46,698 nucleotides of DNA from Pseudomonadota bacterium (GCA_018240405.1 JAFEFW010000007.1:1-46698), one strand, 5' to 3'; shown: positions 16,588 to 26,688, counted from the stretch's first letter. Numbers and translations are program-made. Notes: a model not told the origin generated them from the sequence alone.

Positions 16588-18381
16588 ATGCACGCCTACC
16601 GCACCCACACAAGCGGCGCCCTGCGCGCCGCCGACGCCGGCAAGCCGGCCCGCCTGTCCGGCTGGGTGCACGCCAAGCGGGATCATGGCGGCCTGCTGTT
16701 CATCGACCTGCGTGACCATTACGGCATCACCCAGTGCGTATTTGCCAGCGGATCACCGGCGTTCGAAGCGGCCGACCGGGTTCGCCCCGAAAGCGTGATT
16801 ACCGTCACCGGCACCGTCGTGATGCGTGAAGCCGGTACAGTGAACCCGAAGCTGCCGACGGGTGAGGTTGAACTGCGCGTCAGCGAGATGCTTGTGCAGT
16901 CCAACGCCGAGGTGCTGCCGATGCAGGTCGCCGGTGACGAGAAATTCCCCGAGGATATCCGGCTGCGTTACCGCTTTCTCGATCTGCGCCGGGAAAAACT
17001 GCACCGCAATATGATCCTGCGCAGCCAGGTCATCACCTCGATTCGGCGGCGAATGATCGAGAGTGGCTTCCTGGAGTATCAGACGCCGATCCTGACCGCC
17101 TCGTCGCCGGAAGGCGCGCGCGACTTCCTGGTGCCGGCCCGCATGCATCCCGGCAAGTTCTACGCACTGCCGCAGGCGCCGCAACAGTTCAAGCAGTTGC
17201 TGATGGTAGCCGGCTTCGACCGCTACTTTCAGATCGCACCGTGCTTCCGGGACGAGGCCTCGCGCGCTGACCGCTCACCGGGCGAATTCTACCAGCTCGA
17301 CTTCGAGATGAGCTATGTCACGCAAGAGGATGTTTTCGCTACAATTGAGCCGGTGATCGCGGGCGTTTTCGAGGAATTCTCCGACGGCCGGACCGTGACC
17401 AAGCCGCCCTTCCCGCGCATTCCCTATGACCAGTCAATGCTGGAATTCGGGTCTGACAAGCCGGACCTGCGCAACCCGATCCGCATCGCCGACGTGACCG
17501 AACACTACGCCGGCTCCGGCTTCGGCTTGTTTGCCCGGATCGCCGCTTCAGGCGGCGTGGTACGCGCCATCCCGGCACCCGGCGCAGCCAGCCAGCCGCG
17601 CAGCTTTTTCGACAAGCTGAACGACTGGGCGAAGGCCGAGGGCCAGGGCGGACTCGGCTACATTGTCTACGACGCCGAGGGGCCAAAGGGCCCGATTGCG
17701 CGCAACCTGGAAGCCGATCGCGCTGAAGCGATCCGCATCGCCGCCGGGCTGAACGCCGGCGACGCCGTGTTTTTTGTTGCCGGCAAGAAGGATGTGGCGC
17801 CGAAATTCGCCGGCACGGTACGCACCCGCCTTGGCGAGGAACTCGGCCTGATCGAAGCCGGCGCCTTCCGATTCTGCTGGATCACCGACTTTCCGATGTA
17901 CGAGCTGAACGAGGAAACGGGCCAGATCGACTTCAGCCACAATCCGTTCAGCATGCCCCAGGGCGAGTTGGAGGCGCTGAACACGCAGGACCCGCTGACC
18001 ATCAAGGCCTATCAGTACGACATCGTCTGCAACGGCATTGAGCTGTCCTCGGGCGCGATCCGCAACCACCGCCCCGACATCATGATTCGGGCCTTCGAAA
18101 TCGCTGGGTATACCGCGCAGGACGTGGAGGAACGGTTCGGCGGCATGCTGAACGCCTTCCGCTACGGTGCCCCACCGCATGGCGGGTCGGCCCCGGGAAT
18201 CGACCGCATGGTGATGCTGCTGGCGGACGAGCCGAACATCCGTGAGGTGATCGTGTTCCCGCTGAACCAGCAGGGCGAAGATCTGCTCATGGGCGCGCCT
18301 GCTCCGATTCCACCGACCCGGCTGAAGGAATTGTCGCTGAAAATCGACATCCCGCCGAAGGCCAAGGTCACGGCTGGCTGA
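16588..18381 (+). CDS. aspS: Aspartate-tRNA ligase
   Basis: AspRS charges tRNA-Asp with aspartate. The OB-fold anticodon domain comes first ([24 protein letters not shown]), then the class II catalytic core with motif 2 ([19 protein letters not shown]), the bacterial GAD insertion, and motif 3 near the end ([19 protein letters not shown]). It has 597 residues, the usual bacterial length. His33 occupies the position that marks non-discriminating AspRS, which also charges tRNA-Asn for later conversion by GatCAB; this is inference. The ATG at 16588 ([10 protein letters not shown]) is the family start; 15 more codons upstream are open but not conserved. Confidence 0.96.
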   Translation: MHAYRTHTSGALRAADAGKPARLSGWVHAKRDHGGLLFIDLRDHYGITQCVFASGSPAFEAADRVRPESVITVTGTVVMREAGTVNPKLPTGEVELRVSEMLVQSNAEVLPMQVAGDEKFPEDIRLRYRFLDLRREKLHRNMILRSQVITSIRRRMIESGFLEYQTPILTASSPEGARDFLVPARMHPGKFYALPQAPQQFKQLLMVAGFDRYFQIAPCFRDEASRADRSPGEFYQLDFEMSYVTQEDVFATIEPVIAGVFEEFSDGRTVTKPPFPRIPYDQSMLEFGSDKPDLRNPIRIADVTEHYAGSGFGLFARIAASGGVVRAIPAPGAASQPRSFFDKLNDWAKAEGQGGLGYIVYDAEGPKGPIARNLEADRAEAIRIAAGLNAGDAVFFVAGKKDVAPKFAGTVRTRLGEELGLIEAGAFRFCWITDFPMYELNEETGQIDFSHNPFSMPQGELEALNTQDPLTIKAYQYDIVCNGIELSSGAIRNHRPDIMIRAFEIAGYTAQDVEERFGGMLNAFRYGAPPHGGSAPGIDRMVMLLADEPNIREVIVFPLNQQGEDLLMGAPAPIPPTRLKELSLKIDIPPKAKVTAG

Positions 18382-18477
18382 ACCTGCGGGCTTTCCACCG
18401 TTGAATGATGGCGTGGTGCCGCACCTGATCCTATGTTGCGGCGCCGGCTACCATCCGGTCCTGCTGCGGAGTTGTCC

Positions 18478-19299
18478 ATGCGCCTACCCGCCGCGCCGCT
18501 GGCGCTGCTTTTGACCGTTGCGGCCGTGGCGCTGGGCGGCACCGCATACGCCGCAAGTGCGCCCTCGCCTGCTCCGGCCGCGGCCGGGCTGGCGGCTCAT
18601 AAGGCGCTCTACACCCTGACCTTGTTTAAATCCAAAGGCGATGTTGTCGCCGCTCGCGGCACTATGGGTTACGAGGTCACTGATGCCTGCGACGGCTGGG
18701 CGGTGCGCCAGCGGCTGAAAATGACCATCACCAACTCCGAGGGCCAGGACATCGTCATGACCTCGGACTACGCCACGTGGGAAGCGAAGAACGGACTAAA
18801 ATTTCGTTTCCACGTCCGGCAGACGACGGACGAAGCCGTGACCAGCCAGACCGATGGCAATGCATCCCTCACCAAATTAGGGGGAGCCGGTGAGGCGCGC
18901 TATACGGCGCCGCGTGTCGACACGGTGGCCCTGCCTCCGGGCACCATGTTTCCGATGATGCACACCGCCGCCATCATCGCCGCGGCCAAAGAGAAAAAGC
19001 GCTTCCTGGCGCTGCCGCTGTTCGACGGCACCGATGACAAAGGCGTCGAAGACAGCTTCGTCGTGATCCTCGATTGGAACGGCCCGAGCCCGACCAAGTG
19101 GCCCGCGCTGTCGGCGTTGCCAAGCACGCGGGTCCACCTGTCATTCTTCGATCACGCGCCGACCGCGATAACACCGGCCTATGAAGTGGGGATGCGCTAC
19201 TGGGAGAACGGGGTCGCCGACAACATGAAGATGGACTTCGGCGACTTCGTCATGGACGCGAAGATGACGGAGTTTAGTCAGCAGCCGCATCGTTGCTGA
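18478..19299 (+). CDS. eipB: Cell envelope integrity protein, EipB family (DUF1849)
   Basis: EipB is a periplasmic beta-spiral protein needed for envelope integrity in Brucella. This one has a Sec signal peptide (cleavage near TAYAA) followed by the AAHKALYTLTL segment, ACDGWAVRQRLKM, and a C-terminus ending in DAKMTEFSQQPHRC. Cys71 and the last residue Cys273 match the two cysteines that form the stabilising disulfide in the Brucella protein. The ATG at 18478 has GGAG six bases upstream and gives 273 residues. The last 26 bases overlap the end of a small gene on the other strand. No operon partner is evident. Confidence 0.9.
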   Translation: MRLPAAPLALLLTVAAVALGGTAYAASAPSPAPAAAGLAAHKALYTLTLFKSKGDVVAARGTMGYEVTDACDGWAVRQRLKMTITNSEGQDIVMTSDYATWEAKNGLKFRFHVRQTTDEAVTSQTDGNASLTKLGGAGEARYTAPRVDTVALPPGTMFPMMHTAAIIAAAKEKKRFLALPLFDGTDDKGVEDSFVVILDWNGPSPTKWPALSALPSTRVHLSFFDHAPTAITPAYEVGMRYWENGVADNMKMDFGDFVMDAKMTEFSQQPHRC

Positions 19300-19525
19300 G
19301 GTCACGGGCGGCATCGATCCCCTTCTCGTCCGGCTCCTGCTGGTGCGCTGTCTCCATGGCATGCCTGTCCGAGGTCGGGTGCCCGGTCGGAATGTCGTCC
19401 TGACCACGATCCTGCTTCGGGTCGCCGGCGCCCGTAATGCCAGTATTGGCCGGCGGATCGCTCGCCGGGAAACTGTCGGCTGAAGCTTTATCCTGCATCT
19501 TGTCCTGATGTGCCTTGCTGGTCAT
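19274..19525 (-). CDS. Small hydrophilic, probably disordered protein with SFPASDPP motif
   Basis: This is an 83-residue protein rich in Asp, Gln, Lys and His, with no hydrophobic core. The segment ASADSFPASDPPANTG resembles a motif that recurs in small proteobacterial proteins of unknown function. The ATG at 19525 has a very good ribosome site (GGAAAGGA eight bases upstream), which supports it as a real gene. The frame is open 46 more codons upstream without support. Its 3' end overlaps the 3' end of eipB by 26 bases, tail to tail. Stress or desiccation roles are suggested for such hydrophilic proteins but not shown. Confidence 0.7.
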   Translation of the reverse strand: MTSKAHQDKMQDKASADSFPASDPPANTGITGAGDPKQDRGQDDIPTGHPTSDRHAMETAHQQEPDEKGIDAARDLSNDAAAD

Positions 19526-19626
19526 GGTGCTAATCCTTTCCTGCGAATTCCGCTCGTTAAAGGAACGCGCTGGCCGGGATGGGGTTCGGCCGTTGCGCCG
19601 CGTACGACCAGGGGAGTGCAAGCCGC

Positions 19627-20355
19627 TTGAGCCACCCAATCCGCCTCGGCATGCTGACGCCATCTTCCAACACCGTGCTGGAGCCAGTCACCGCTGCCAT
19701 GCTATCCGGGCTTCCGGACGTGTCGGCGCATTTCGCGCGCTTCCGCGTTACCGAGATCGCATTGAGCGGCGATTCACGGGCGCAGTTCGATGACGGGGTC
19801 ATCCTGGCAGCTGCGGCGTTGCTCGGGCACGCGAAGGTCCACAGCATTGCGTGGAACGGTACATCCGCGGGCTGGCTGGGATTCGAGACAGACGAGCACC
19901 TGTGCAGGCGAATCCTGGGCGCCACGGGGATCCCAGCGGGGACGTCGATGCTGGCGTTGAATGAGGTGCTGGCTGGGACGAACGTGCGACGCCTTGGGCT
20001 GGTCACGCCCTATATCGAGCCGGTGCAGGCGCGCATCATCGCCAACTACGCCGCGCTCGGCTACGCCTGCGAGGCCGATCCCGGCCTGGGCATTCAGGAA
20101 AACTTTGCGTTCGCCGAGGTCGGCGAGAGCGTCCTTGCCGGTATGATCCGGTCGGTGGCCGCCCGGCGTCCGGATGCCATCGCCGTGTTATGCACCAATC
20201 TGCGCTCAGCCCCGCTGGTGGCAGCACTTGAGGCGGAACTCGGCATTCCGATCTACGACACGGTCGCAACAGCAGTCTGGAAGAGCCTGATCCTGGCCGG
20301 AACGCACCCGTCCCGGGTTAGCGGTTGGGGCCGGCTGTTTCAACTTGCACTTTGA
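19627..20355 (+). CDS. Asp/Glu racemase-superfamily enzyme (arylmalonate decarboxylase/maleate isomerase-like)
   Basis: The first conserved loop is GMLTPSSNTVLEP, as in maleate cis-trans isomerases and arylmalonate decarboxylases. The second active-site loop is IAWNGTSAGW, where isomerases and racemases carry a Cys; here it is Gly. The third, VLCTNLRSAPL, keeps its Cys. One Cys instead of two fits a decarboxylase-like enzyme, but many uncharacterised members share this pattern. The TTG at 19627 (MSHPIRLG) was chosen because GGGGAG lies about ten bases upstream; it gives 242 residues. It converges on an exporter gene, and the small-protein gene is divergent. The substrate is unknown. Confidence 0.8.
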   Translation: MSHPIRLGMLTPSSNTVLEPVTAAMLSGLPDVSAHFARFRVTEIALSGDSRAQFDDGVILAAAALLGHAKVHSIAWNGTSAGWLGFETDEHLCRRILGATGIPAGTSMLALNEVLAGTNVRRLGLVTPYIEPVQARIIANYAALGYACEADPGLGIQENFAFAEVGESVLAGMIRSVAARRPDAIAVLCTNLRSAPLVAALEAELGIPIYDTVATAVWKSLILAGTHPSRVSGWGRLFQLAL

Positions 20356-20512
20356 TAAACGACTTGATGCCCAAACCCATGGCGCCGCGCGATGCCGGTC
20401 TACCTCATCGGCTGGCTCCACCCCGTAACCGCCGCCCACAATCCGCGCCCCCGGGCGGGCCGGACCTTGGCGTCGAGGAACCGGTCGGTGCGACGGGTAT
20501 AAAACGCTGGCG

Positions 20513-21727
20513 CTATTCTCCAGCCCGCTCGCGACCCCGACCCGCGACGGCGCCGATGGTGATGGCGATCTGGCCGAGTAGCGTTGAGACCAGCAACAGA
20601 GTTGCAATTGGGTAGACCGCCCCCGGGCTCCATGTCTCCGCGACGATTGTGCACAGCATGCCGTAGCCCATCTGGAAGAAGCCGTAGAGTCCAGACGCCG
20701 CCCCGATCGCCTGGGGATTCACGCTGACACATCCGGCAAGGGCAAAGGGGCTCGCCATGCCCGCTCCGATCATGAACACCACAACCGATGCGACGACGGT
20801 GAAGACGCTCAACTGCCCGGTAAGATCAGCAACGGCAAACAGCGCTGCCCCTACCATGCCGATGATGTTGGCGATGCGTAAAGCGGAGGTCACGGACAGG
20901 CGCCCGGCGATGCGGTTCGCCCCCAGGCTCCCGGTGGCAACCCCGACCATCAGCAGCAGGTAGTACAGGCCAACACGCTCCGGCGACTGGCCGAGGTGAC
21001 GCTCAAAGATGAAGGGCGAAGCGGACATGAAGCCGTAGAACGCGGTCGTCGTACACGCGCCACCAATGGCGTAGCCCATGAAACGGCGCGAGCGCAGCAG
21101 GCGGACATAGCCGCTGACCAAGGAGCGGCTGACGCTGGATGGGGCGCGCGTCTCGGGCAGGCGCAGCAGGCAGGCGATGAACGTCAGCGCACCAATTGCC
21201 GACAGCAGCACAAAGCTGGCGTGCCAGCCATACCAAGCCGTGATGAAGCCGCCGATGGCCGGTGCGATTGCGGGGACAACGGACATGACAAGGGTCAGCA
21301 GCGCCAGACGCGCTGCGGCCTTGTCGGCGGTGGCGCCGTCGCGTACGGCCGCCCGCCCCAGCACAAGTCCCGCACAGCCGCCGATCGATTGGACGATACG
21401 GGCACCGATCAAGATGGCCGGCGTCGGTGCGAAGACCGTCACAACGCTGGCAGCGGTGAACAGTGCCAGCCCAACCAGCACGACCGGCCGGCGACCGATC
21501 CAGTCGGAGATCGGGCCGTAGAGCAACTGCCCCGCGGCGAGGCCGATCAGATACAGTGTGATCGTCAACTGCGCTGCGCTGATCGACATATCGAGCGCAC
21601 CCGCCATGCTCGGCAGTGCCGGGATGATGACGTGCATCCCAAGTGTACCACAGGCAGTCATGGCCACGAGCAAGGCGAACGGCGCCGGCCCGCTGCCGCC
21701 GAGCGGCGGCTTCGTCAGAAGGGACAT
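20513..21727 (-). CDS. MFS exporter, Bcr/CflA (DHA1) type
   Basis: This is a proton-driven drug/metabolite exporter with twelve transmembrane helices in 404 residues. Motif A is clear between helices 2 and 3 (GPISDWIGRRPVVLVG). Motif C-like Gly/Pro positions occur in helix 5 (VVPAIAPAIGGFI), typical of exporters. The Bcr/CflA feature FTAASVVTVFAPTPAILIGARIVQSIGG follows. The start is ATG at 21727 with a weak ribosome site. The racemase-like gene converges on it, so it is not co-transcribed with it; the cargo is unknown. Confidence 0.9.
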   Translation of the reverse strand: MSLLTKPPLGGSGPAPFALLVAMTACGTLGMHVIIPALPSMAGALDMSISAAQLTITLYLIGLAAGQLLYGPISDWIGRRPVVLVGLALFTAASVVTVFAPTPAILIGARIVQSIGGCAGLVLGRAAVRDGATADKAAARLALLTLVMSVVPAIAPAIGGFITAWYGWHASFVLLSAIGALTFIACLLRLPETRAPSSVSRSLVSGYVRLLRSRRFMGYAIGGACTTTAFYGFMSASPFIFERHLGQSPERVGLYYLLLMVGVATGSLGANRIAGRLSVTSALRIANIIGMVGAALFAVADLTGQLSVFTVVASVVVFMIGAGMASPFALAGCVSVNPQAIGAASGLYGFFQMGYGMLCTIVAETWSPGAVYPIATLLLVSTLLGQIAITIGAVAGRGRERAGE

Positions 21728-21884
21728 TCTTGATTCCGCAGTTCGCTGGCACTGTGCCCTCGCACCGGGACCATCGCAACCTGACGGGGCCCTGGGATCG
21801 CGAGGAGGTGTCAGCCGGTGCCGCGGACCGCCACCGGTGGCGTTTCGCTACGACCGCGCCGCCAGTTTGCCCGTCAGGAGAGTG

Positions 21885-22259
21885 TCAGTGCAGCGTGGCC
21901 TGTTCCGCGTGCAGGCGCGCAACATCGAACGACAGGCGCTGCTGTAGGGCGACCATCACGTCAGCCAGATCAGGGAACAACCCGATGCTTTGCATCCGAT
22001 CCCAGTGCACGAGATCGAGCCGGTAGCCGAAATTCGCCCGGCTGACGATAAAGCTTGGTCCCGCCAGATCGTCGCCACCCTCGGGCACAACGATCAGCGT
22101 TGCCTCTTCGGTGCAGATGCCGCCGAGTTCGACCGACCATTCCGGCGCGAACTCGGCCAGCGCATCGCGAACATATCGAAGGCCAGCGAGACCGAGCGGC
22201 TCGGTCTGCAGGACCGCGATCGATTGCGGGGCAGCCACACTGCTGCGCTTAACGGTCAT
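21885..22259 (-). CDS. Hypothetical protein, 124 residues
   Basis: I do not recognise this protein. It is soluble, with no signal peptide and no membrane segment. The middle part reads as mixed alpha/beta (VRDALAEFAPEWSVELGG, then ATLIVVPEGGDDLAGP), and a terminal helix ends in His. The ATG at 22259 has GGAG six bases upstream (GGAGcgtatc). The frame is open 23 codons further without support. It stands alone between the exporter gene and holA, behind an AT-rich patch at 22327-22378 that probably holds its promoter. Confidence 0.6.
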   Translation of the reverse strand: MTVKRSSVAAPQSIAVLQTEPLGLAGLRYVRDALAEFAPEWSVELGGICTEEATLIVVPEGGDDLAGPSFIVSRANFGYRLDLVHWDRMQSIGLFPDLADVMVALQQRLSFDVARLHAEQATLH

Positions 22260-22326
22260 GATACGCTCCGGAATCAGCGGCACGACTGTTGCGTGACGTT
22301 CCCGTTGTGTCGCACAACCGCTCTGC

Positions 22327-22378
22327 AAAGGAAAGTTTATTTAATGCAAAATTGCCTAATTTATGATACTATCGCCGC
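22327..22378 (-). promoter_or_regulatory. AT-rich patch, probable promoter region
   Basis: About 50 bases between the holA stop codon and the hypothetical gene are strikingly AT-rich in a GC-rich window (TTTATTTAATGCAAAATTGC and CTAATTTATG). They may contain a promoter reading into the 124-residue gene or an A/T-binding regulator site. No clean -35/-10 pair is recognised. Confidence 0.35.
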
Positions 22379-23385
22379 GTCATCGCCGCCGAACGCCGTG
22401 AAATCGTCATAAGCGCGTTCCGACACAGCGTCCGGTCCGGCCAGCCCGTGCGCTTACAGTTTCGTTCCGCTTCAGCCAAAGCCGCCAAGGCCGTCTGCAG
22501 GGCAGCGGCCGACCAAAGGCCCAGCGCCCGGTTAAACGCGCCGACCCGCTGATAGAAAATCGGCGGGCGCGCGGCTCGGGTCGCGTCGGCCGCGCTGATC
22601 CCGGACTGTTCCATCGTCAGCCGCGCACGGTGCAGGCGTTGCAGATGACCGATCCCTGCGCGCAGCACCTGCACGGCATTGGAGCCTTCAGCCAGCGCCA
22701 GTTCCAGCGCCCGGTCGGTCGTCGCCACGTCGCCGGCTGTTGCGGCGAACAGCGCGTCGTCCAGCGACAAACCGGCCAAGTCTCCGACGCAGGTTTGGGC
22801 GGCGGTGATATCCACCCGATTGCCGGGACCGACAAACAGGGCCAGTTTCTCCAACTCGGCACGCGTTGAGGCGCGATCGGCGCCAAGCTGGCCAGCCAGC
22901 CAGGACAGCGCATCCGGATCAATGCCGACACCAGCCGCCTGCAACGTGCCGCGGATGGTTTCCTCTAGCGCCCTGCCCTCCTCGGGATAGCAGCCGATAG
23001 CGACACCATCCGGCTCCGCATCCAGCAGGGTCCGCAGCCGGGAACGGCTTGGCAGCGAGCCGCCTTCCAGCACGACGAGGGCCGGCGCGTTGCCCTTCAG
23101 CACGGCACGCACTGCGTCGGTCGCTGCGTCGGTCGCGTCGCGAAGCCGGACCACGCGGCGTCCGCCCATCAGCGGCAAAGAGGCTGCCTCATTCGGCAGG
23201 TCACGCACCTGATCCCGCGTCAGTTCCGCCACCAGAAACGGATCGTCCAGTGAGCCAGCCACGGCCCGAACCAATGCTTCCGCCCGCTCCCGGATCATGC
23301 CGGCGTCATCACCGAACAGCAGAACAACGCGCGCGTTGGCAGGGTCGCGCAGGAACGCCGGGACGCGAGCAGGCGCCAGCTTCAC
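22369..23385 (-). CDS. holA: DNA polymerase III subunit delta
   Basis: The delta subunit opens the beta clamp within the clamp loader. The N-terminal domain has VVLLFGDDAGMIRERAEALV, and the RVVRLRDATD and LVVLEGG strands follow. The middle part includes ALSWLAGQLGADRASTRAELEKLALF, a strong signature of HolA; the C-terminal helices close with RTGWPDRTLCRNALMTISR. It has 338 residues and begins with GTG. It lies 84 bases after lptE, the usual leuS-lptE-holA order, so the three are probably co-transcribed. Confidence 0.93.
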   Translation of the reverse strand: MKLAPARVPAFLRDPANARVVLLFGDDAGMIRERAEALVRAVAGSLDDPFLVAELTRDQVRDLPNEAASLPLMGGRRVVRLRDATDAATDAVRAVLKGNAPALVVLEGGSLPSRSRLRTLLDAEPDGVAIGCYPEEGRALEETIRGTLQAAGVGIDPDALSWLAGQLGADRASTRAELEKLALFVGPGNRVDITAAQTCVGDLAGLSLDDALFAATAGDVATTDRALELALAEGSNAVQVLRAGIGHLQRLHRARLTMEQSGISAADATRAARPPIFYQRVGAFNRALGLWSAAALQTALAALAEAERNCKRTGWPDRTLCRNALMTISRRSAAMTRR

Positions 23386-23469
23386 GCTGGCTGTACCGCC
23401 GGATCAGACGCACAACGCCTAAGGGCGGAGCTTCGCCGGCTACGCCAGGGCTGGCAATTGCTCACGCCG

Positions 23470-24003
23470 TCAACCAACCTGTTCGGCGGCACGCTGGCGG
23501 AACCAGATGGCCAGTTGCGTTGCGATCTGCTGGGCGACGTTATTGGCGATGCGCCGCTGCACCGTCTCCGTCTCGAGATCAGCGGCAAAATACTGCTGAT
23601 TGAAGACGTTCAGGCCATCCAATGAACGTGCGCTGCCGGTGGTCAGCACGGTCTGCTGCTTGTTGCGATCCGTCAGCGTCCAGGAGGCGATGCCGATGAA
23701 ACGGACACGCGTCGCGATGTTGTTGTCCTGGATCGAGATGCCTTCCCCGGAAATACTGAAAGCCACACGCAGATCGTAAGCGGCCGGCGTGCCTGAATCG
23801 TTGCCGAGTTCGCGTTGCAGCGCCTGGCGCAGCAACTGGCCCGGCCGCTCCGGAATCACCGGCACATTCACCGCGGCCATGTCCCGCTGCGCCGGCCCCG
23901 CGTTGTTGGACGCCGTCGGCATATAGACCGGCTGGAAGCCGCAACCGGCCAGCATGGCGGGCGCGCCCAGGCAGACGAAACGCCGGAGAATGCCGCGACT
24001 CAT
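23470..24003 (-). CDS. lptE: LPS-assembly lipoprotein LptE
   Basis: LptE plugs the outer-membrane LptD barrel that inserts lipopolysaccharide. The 177-residue protein has a lipobox LAGC ([12 protein letters not shown]) after a short signal peptide, which predicts lipidation at the Cys. The rest fits the alphaproteobacterial LptE domain ([41 protein letters not shown] and a C-terminal helix). Its ATG overlaps the leuS stop codon as ATGA (24003-24000). A much longer open frame in another register covers the same DNA but is not coding. Confidence 0.92.
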   Translation of the reverse strand: MSRGILRRFVCLGAPAMLAGCGFQPVYMPTASNNAGPAQRDMAAVNVPVIPERPGQLLRQALQRELGNDSGTPAAYDLRVAFSISGEGISIQDNNIATRVRFIGIASWTLTDRNKQQTVLTTGSARSLDGLNVFNQQYFAADLETETVQRRIANNVAQQIATQLAIWFRQRAAEQVG

Positions 24004-26621
24004 CCTGCGACCACGAAGTTGACGATCCGGTTGGGGACATGGATGCGCTTGACGATGCGCTTGCCCTCCAGCGCCTTCGCCACGTTTGGGTCTGCCTCGG
24101 CGGAAGCGATGACCGTATCGGCCGGCGCATCCGGCGGCACATCGATGGTGCCGCGCAGCTTGCCCATCACCTGAACGGCGATGGTAACGCTTTCCGCCAC
24201 CAGTAGGTCCGGATCGGCCTCCAGCCAGGGCAGGTCGGCGACCAGCGTGCTGCCGCCGGGATGCAGGCGGGCGTACACCTCTTCCGCCAAATGCGGCATC
24301 GCCGGGGCAATCAGGCGAGCCAGCGTTTCCACCGCCTCGCGCCGAGCCCAGGCGAGGCCGGCTTCCGGCTTGGCGCGCTCGGCCTCGGTGATGGCATTGG
24401 CAAGCTCGTAAACGCGGGCAACGGCAACGTTGAAGGCGAAGCTCTCCAGCGCCTCCGTCACTGCGGCGATGCAGCGGTGCGTCGCCCTGCGCAATGCGCG
24501 GCCGGCCGGGCCGAAGCTGTCGGGCTTCGCTTCCTGCGGCGCAGCATCCAACGCCTCGGCGAGGCGGAAGATACGCTGGGTGAAGCGGAAGGCGCCGGCG
24601 ACGCCGGATTCCGTCCACTCCATGTCTCGATCGGGTGGGTTGTCGGACAGAATGAACCAGCGCGCAGTGTCGGCGCCGTAACGGGCGATGATAGCGCCAG
24701 GGTCGATGGTGTTGCGCTTCGACTTGCTCATCGCCTCGACGCGGCCGACGGTGACCGGGGCACCCGTGTCACGGTGCACGGCCGTACCATCAGGGCGCTT
24801 CTCGACCTCGTCCGGATACAGCCAGCTTCCGTCCGCGCTCCGATAGGATTCGTGATTTACCATGCCCTGGGTGAACAGGCCCGCGAACGGTTCCTTTACC
24901 GCAATATGGCCGGTGTCCTTCATCGCGCGGGTGAAGAACCGCGAATAGAGCAGGTGCAGGATCGCGTGCTCGATGCCGCCGATATACTGGTCGACCGGCA
25001 TCCAATGGTCGACGGCGTCGCGTACCAGCGGAATGTCGGCGGTCGGTGAGCAATATCGGGCGAAATACCAGGAACTGTCGACAAAGGTGTCGAAGGTGTC
25101 GGTCTCCCGCCGCGCCGGCTTGCCGCAGGACGGGCAGGCGACGTGCTTCCAGGTCGGGTGGTGGTCGAGCGGATTGCCCGGCCTGTCGAACGTGACGTCC
25201 TCGGGCAGGGTGACCGGCAACTGGTCGTCCGGCACCGGCACCACGCCGCAGGACTCGCAATGGATCACCGGAATCGGGCAGCCCCAGTAGCGCTGGCGCG
25301 ACACGCCCCAGTCACGCAGGCGCCAGTTGGTGATGCCCTGGCCGACGCCAAGCTTTTCCAGCCGGTCAATGGCGGCGCGCTTTCCGCCGTCGACGTCGAG
25401 CCCGTTCAGGAATTCCGAGTTAAAGATCGTGCCGGGGCCGACATAGGCCTCGTTCCCCAAGGTGAAGCTGGCGGGGTCGGCGCCGGGCGGCAGCACCACA
25501 GGCACAACGTCCAGGCCGTACTTGCGGGCGAAATCCATGTCCCTCTGGTCGTGGCCCGGGCAGCCGAAGATCGCGCCGGTGCCGTATTCCATCAGCACGA
25601 AATTGGCGATCCACACCGGATAGGTGGCACCCTCTACGAACGGGTGCTTCACCCGCAGGCCGGTATCGTAGCCGCGCTTCTCGGCAGTTTCGATCACCGC
25701 TTCCGAGGTGCCCTGGCTGCGGCATTCGGCGACAAATGCGGCGGCCTTCGGATCAGTGGCCGCGGCCTTTGCCGCCAGCGGATGCTCCGGCGCGACCGCG
25801 AGGAAGGACATGCCGTACAGCGTGTCCGGGCGCGTCGTGTAGACTTCAACCGTTTCGTCGCTGCCGTCGAGCTGGAACGCCAGGCGCGCGCCTTCGGACT
25901 TGCCGATCCAGTTCGCCTGCATCAGCCGGACACGCTCTGGCCAGCGGTCCATGGTTTCCAGCGCGTCGAGCAGTTCCTGCGCGTACTTGGTGATGCTGAG
26001 GAACCACTGGCTGAGCTGCTTCTTTTCGACCGGGGCGCCGGAGCGCCAGCCCTTGCCGTCGATCACCTGCTCATTGGCCAGCACCGTGCCGTCGACCGGG
26101 TCCCAATTGACCCAGCTTTCCTTGCGCTCGACCAGGCCGGCTTTCAGGAAGTCGAGGAACAGCTTCTGCTGATGGCGGTAATAGCTGGCGTCGCAGGTGG
26201 CGAACTCGCGCTCCCACTCCAGCGAAAGGCCCATGCGCTGCAACTCGGCGCGCATGTTGGCGATGTTCTCATAGGTCCATTTGGCCGGGTGGACGCCACG
26301 CTCGCGGGCGGCGTTCTCGGCCGGCAGGCCGAATGCATCCCACCCCATCGGGTGCATCACCGCAAAGCCGCGGGCGCGCTTGTAGCGGGCCACAACATCG
26401 CCGAGCGTATAGTTGCGGACGTGCCCCATATGGATCTTGCCGGAGGGGTAAGGGAACATCTCCAGCACGTAGTATTTCGGCTTGCCGTCGGTCGGCACGT
26501 CGGCAACGCGGAAGCAGCCGCGCTCGGCCCAGGCAAGCTGCCACTTCGGTTCGGCAGCGGCGAAGTCGTAGCGCGGGGCGGAATCCGAGGCTGTCTGGGC
26601 AGGGGCGGCGGTGTCGTTCAT
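24000..26621 (-). CDS. leuS: Leucine-tRNA ligase
   Basis: LeuRS charges tRNA-Leu. The HIGH-type motif is in [16 protein letters not shown], the KMSKS-type motif is AMSKSKRN, and the CP1 editing domain has TTRPDTLYG and the [16 protein letters not shown] segment. A zinc-ribbon-like stretch (HCESCG and [11 protein letters not shown]) lies in the middle. It has 873 residues, typical for bacteria. The ATG at 26621 (MNDTAAPAQ) was chosen over an upstream GTG/ATG twelve codons earlier. Two palindromes lie just upstream (CTTGCGCGCAAG at 26647-26658, and GTCCTG/CAGGAC at 26673-26688). Confidence 0.96.
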   Translation of the reverse strand: MNDTAAPAQTASDSAPRYDFAAAEPKWQLAWAERGCFRVADVPTDGKPKYYVLEMFPYPSGKIHMGHVRNYTLGDVVARYKRARGFAVMHPMGWDAFGLPAENAARERGVHPAKWTYENIANMRAELQRMGLSLEWEREFATCDASYYRHQQKLFLDFLKAGLVERKESWVNWDPVDGTVLANEQVIDGKGWRSGAPVEKKQLSQWFLSITKYAQELLDALETMDRWPERVRLMQANWIGKSEGARLAFQLDGSDETVEVYTTRPDTLYGMSFLAVAPEHPLAAKAAATDPKAAAFVAECRSQGTSEAVIETAEKRGYDTGLRVKHPFVEGATYPVWIANFVLMEYGTGAIFGCPGHDQRDMDFARKYGLDVVPVVLPPGADPASFTLGNEAYVGPGTIFNSEFLNGLDVDGGKRAAIDRLEKLGVGQGITNWRLRDWGVSRQRYWGCPIPVIHCESCGVVPVPDDQLPVTLPEDVTFDRPGNPLDHHPTWKHVACPSCGKPARRETDTFDTFVDSSWYFARYCSPTADIPLVRDAVDHWMPVDQYIGGIEHAILHLLYSRFFTRAMKDTGHIAVKEPFAGLFTQGMVNHESYRSADGSWLYPDEVEKRPDGTAVHRDTGAPVTVGRVEAMSKSKRNTIDPGAIIARYGADTARWFILSDNPPDRDMEWTESGVAGAFRFTQRIFRLAEALDAAPQEAKPDSFGPAGRALRRATHRCIAAVTEALESFAFNVAVARVYELANAITEAERAKPEAGLAWARREAVETLARLIAPAMPHLAEEVYARLHPGGSTLVADLPWLEADPDLLVAESVTIAVQVMGKLRGTIDVPPDAPADTVIASAEADPNVAKALEGKRIVKRIHVPNRIVNFVVAG

Positions 26622-26646
26622 GGCCGGATGTATCGGGCGCGGCGGG

Positions 26647-26688
26647 CTTGCGCGCAAGAGTTATGCCGGGGCGTCCTGAGTGCAGGAC
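26647..26688 (-). promoter_or_regulatory. Palindromes in the leuS upstream region
   Basis: CTTGCGCGCAAG (26647-26658) is a perfect 12-base palindrome. GTCCTG and CAGGAC (26673-26678 and 26683-26688) form a 6-bp stem with loop AGTG. Both are upstream of the leuS start on the minus strand. Operator or leader-hairpin roles are possible; neither is established. Confidence 0.3.

Noticed and set aside
23470-24618. 382-codon minus-strand frame covering lptE and the end of leuS
   Set aside because: The true lptE begins at 24003; the rest is leuS read in another frame.
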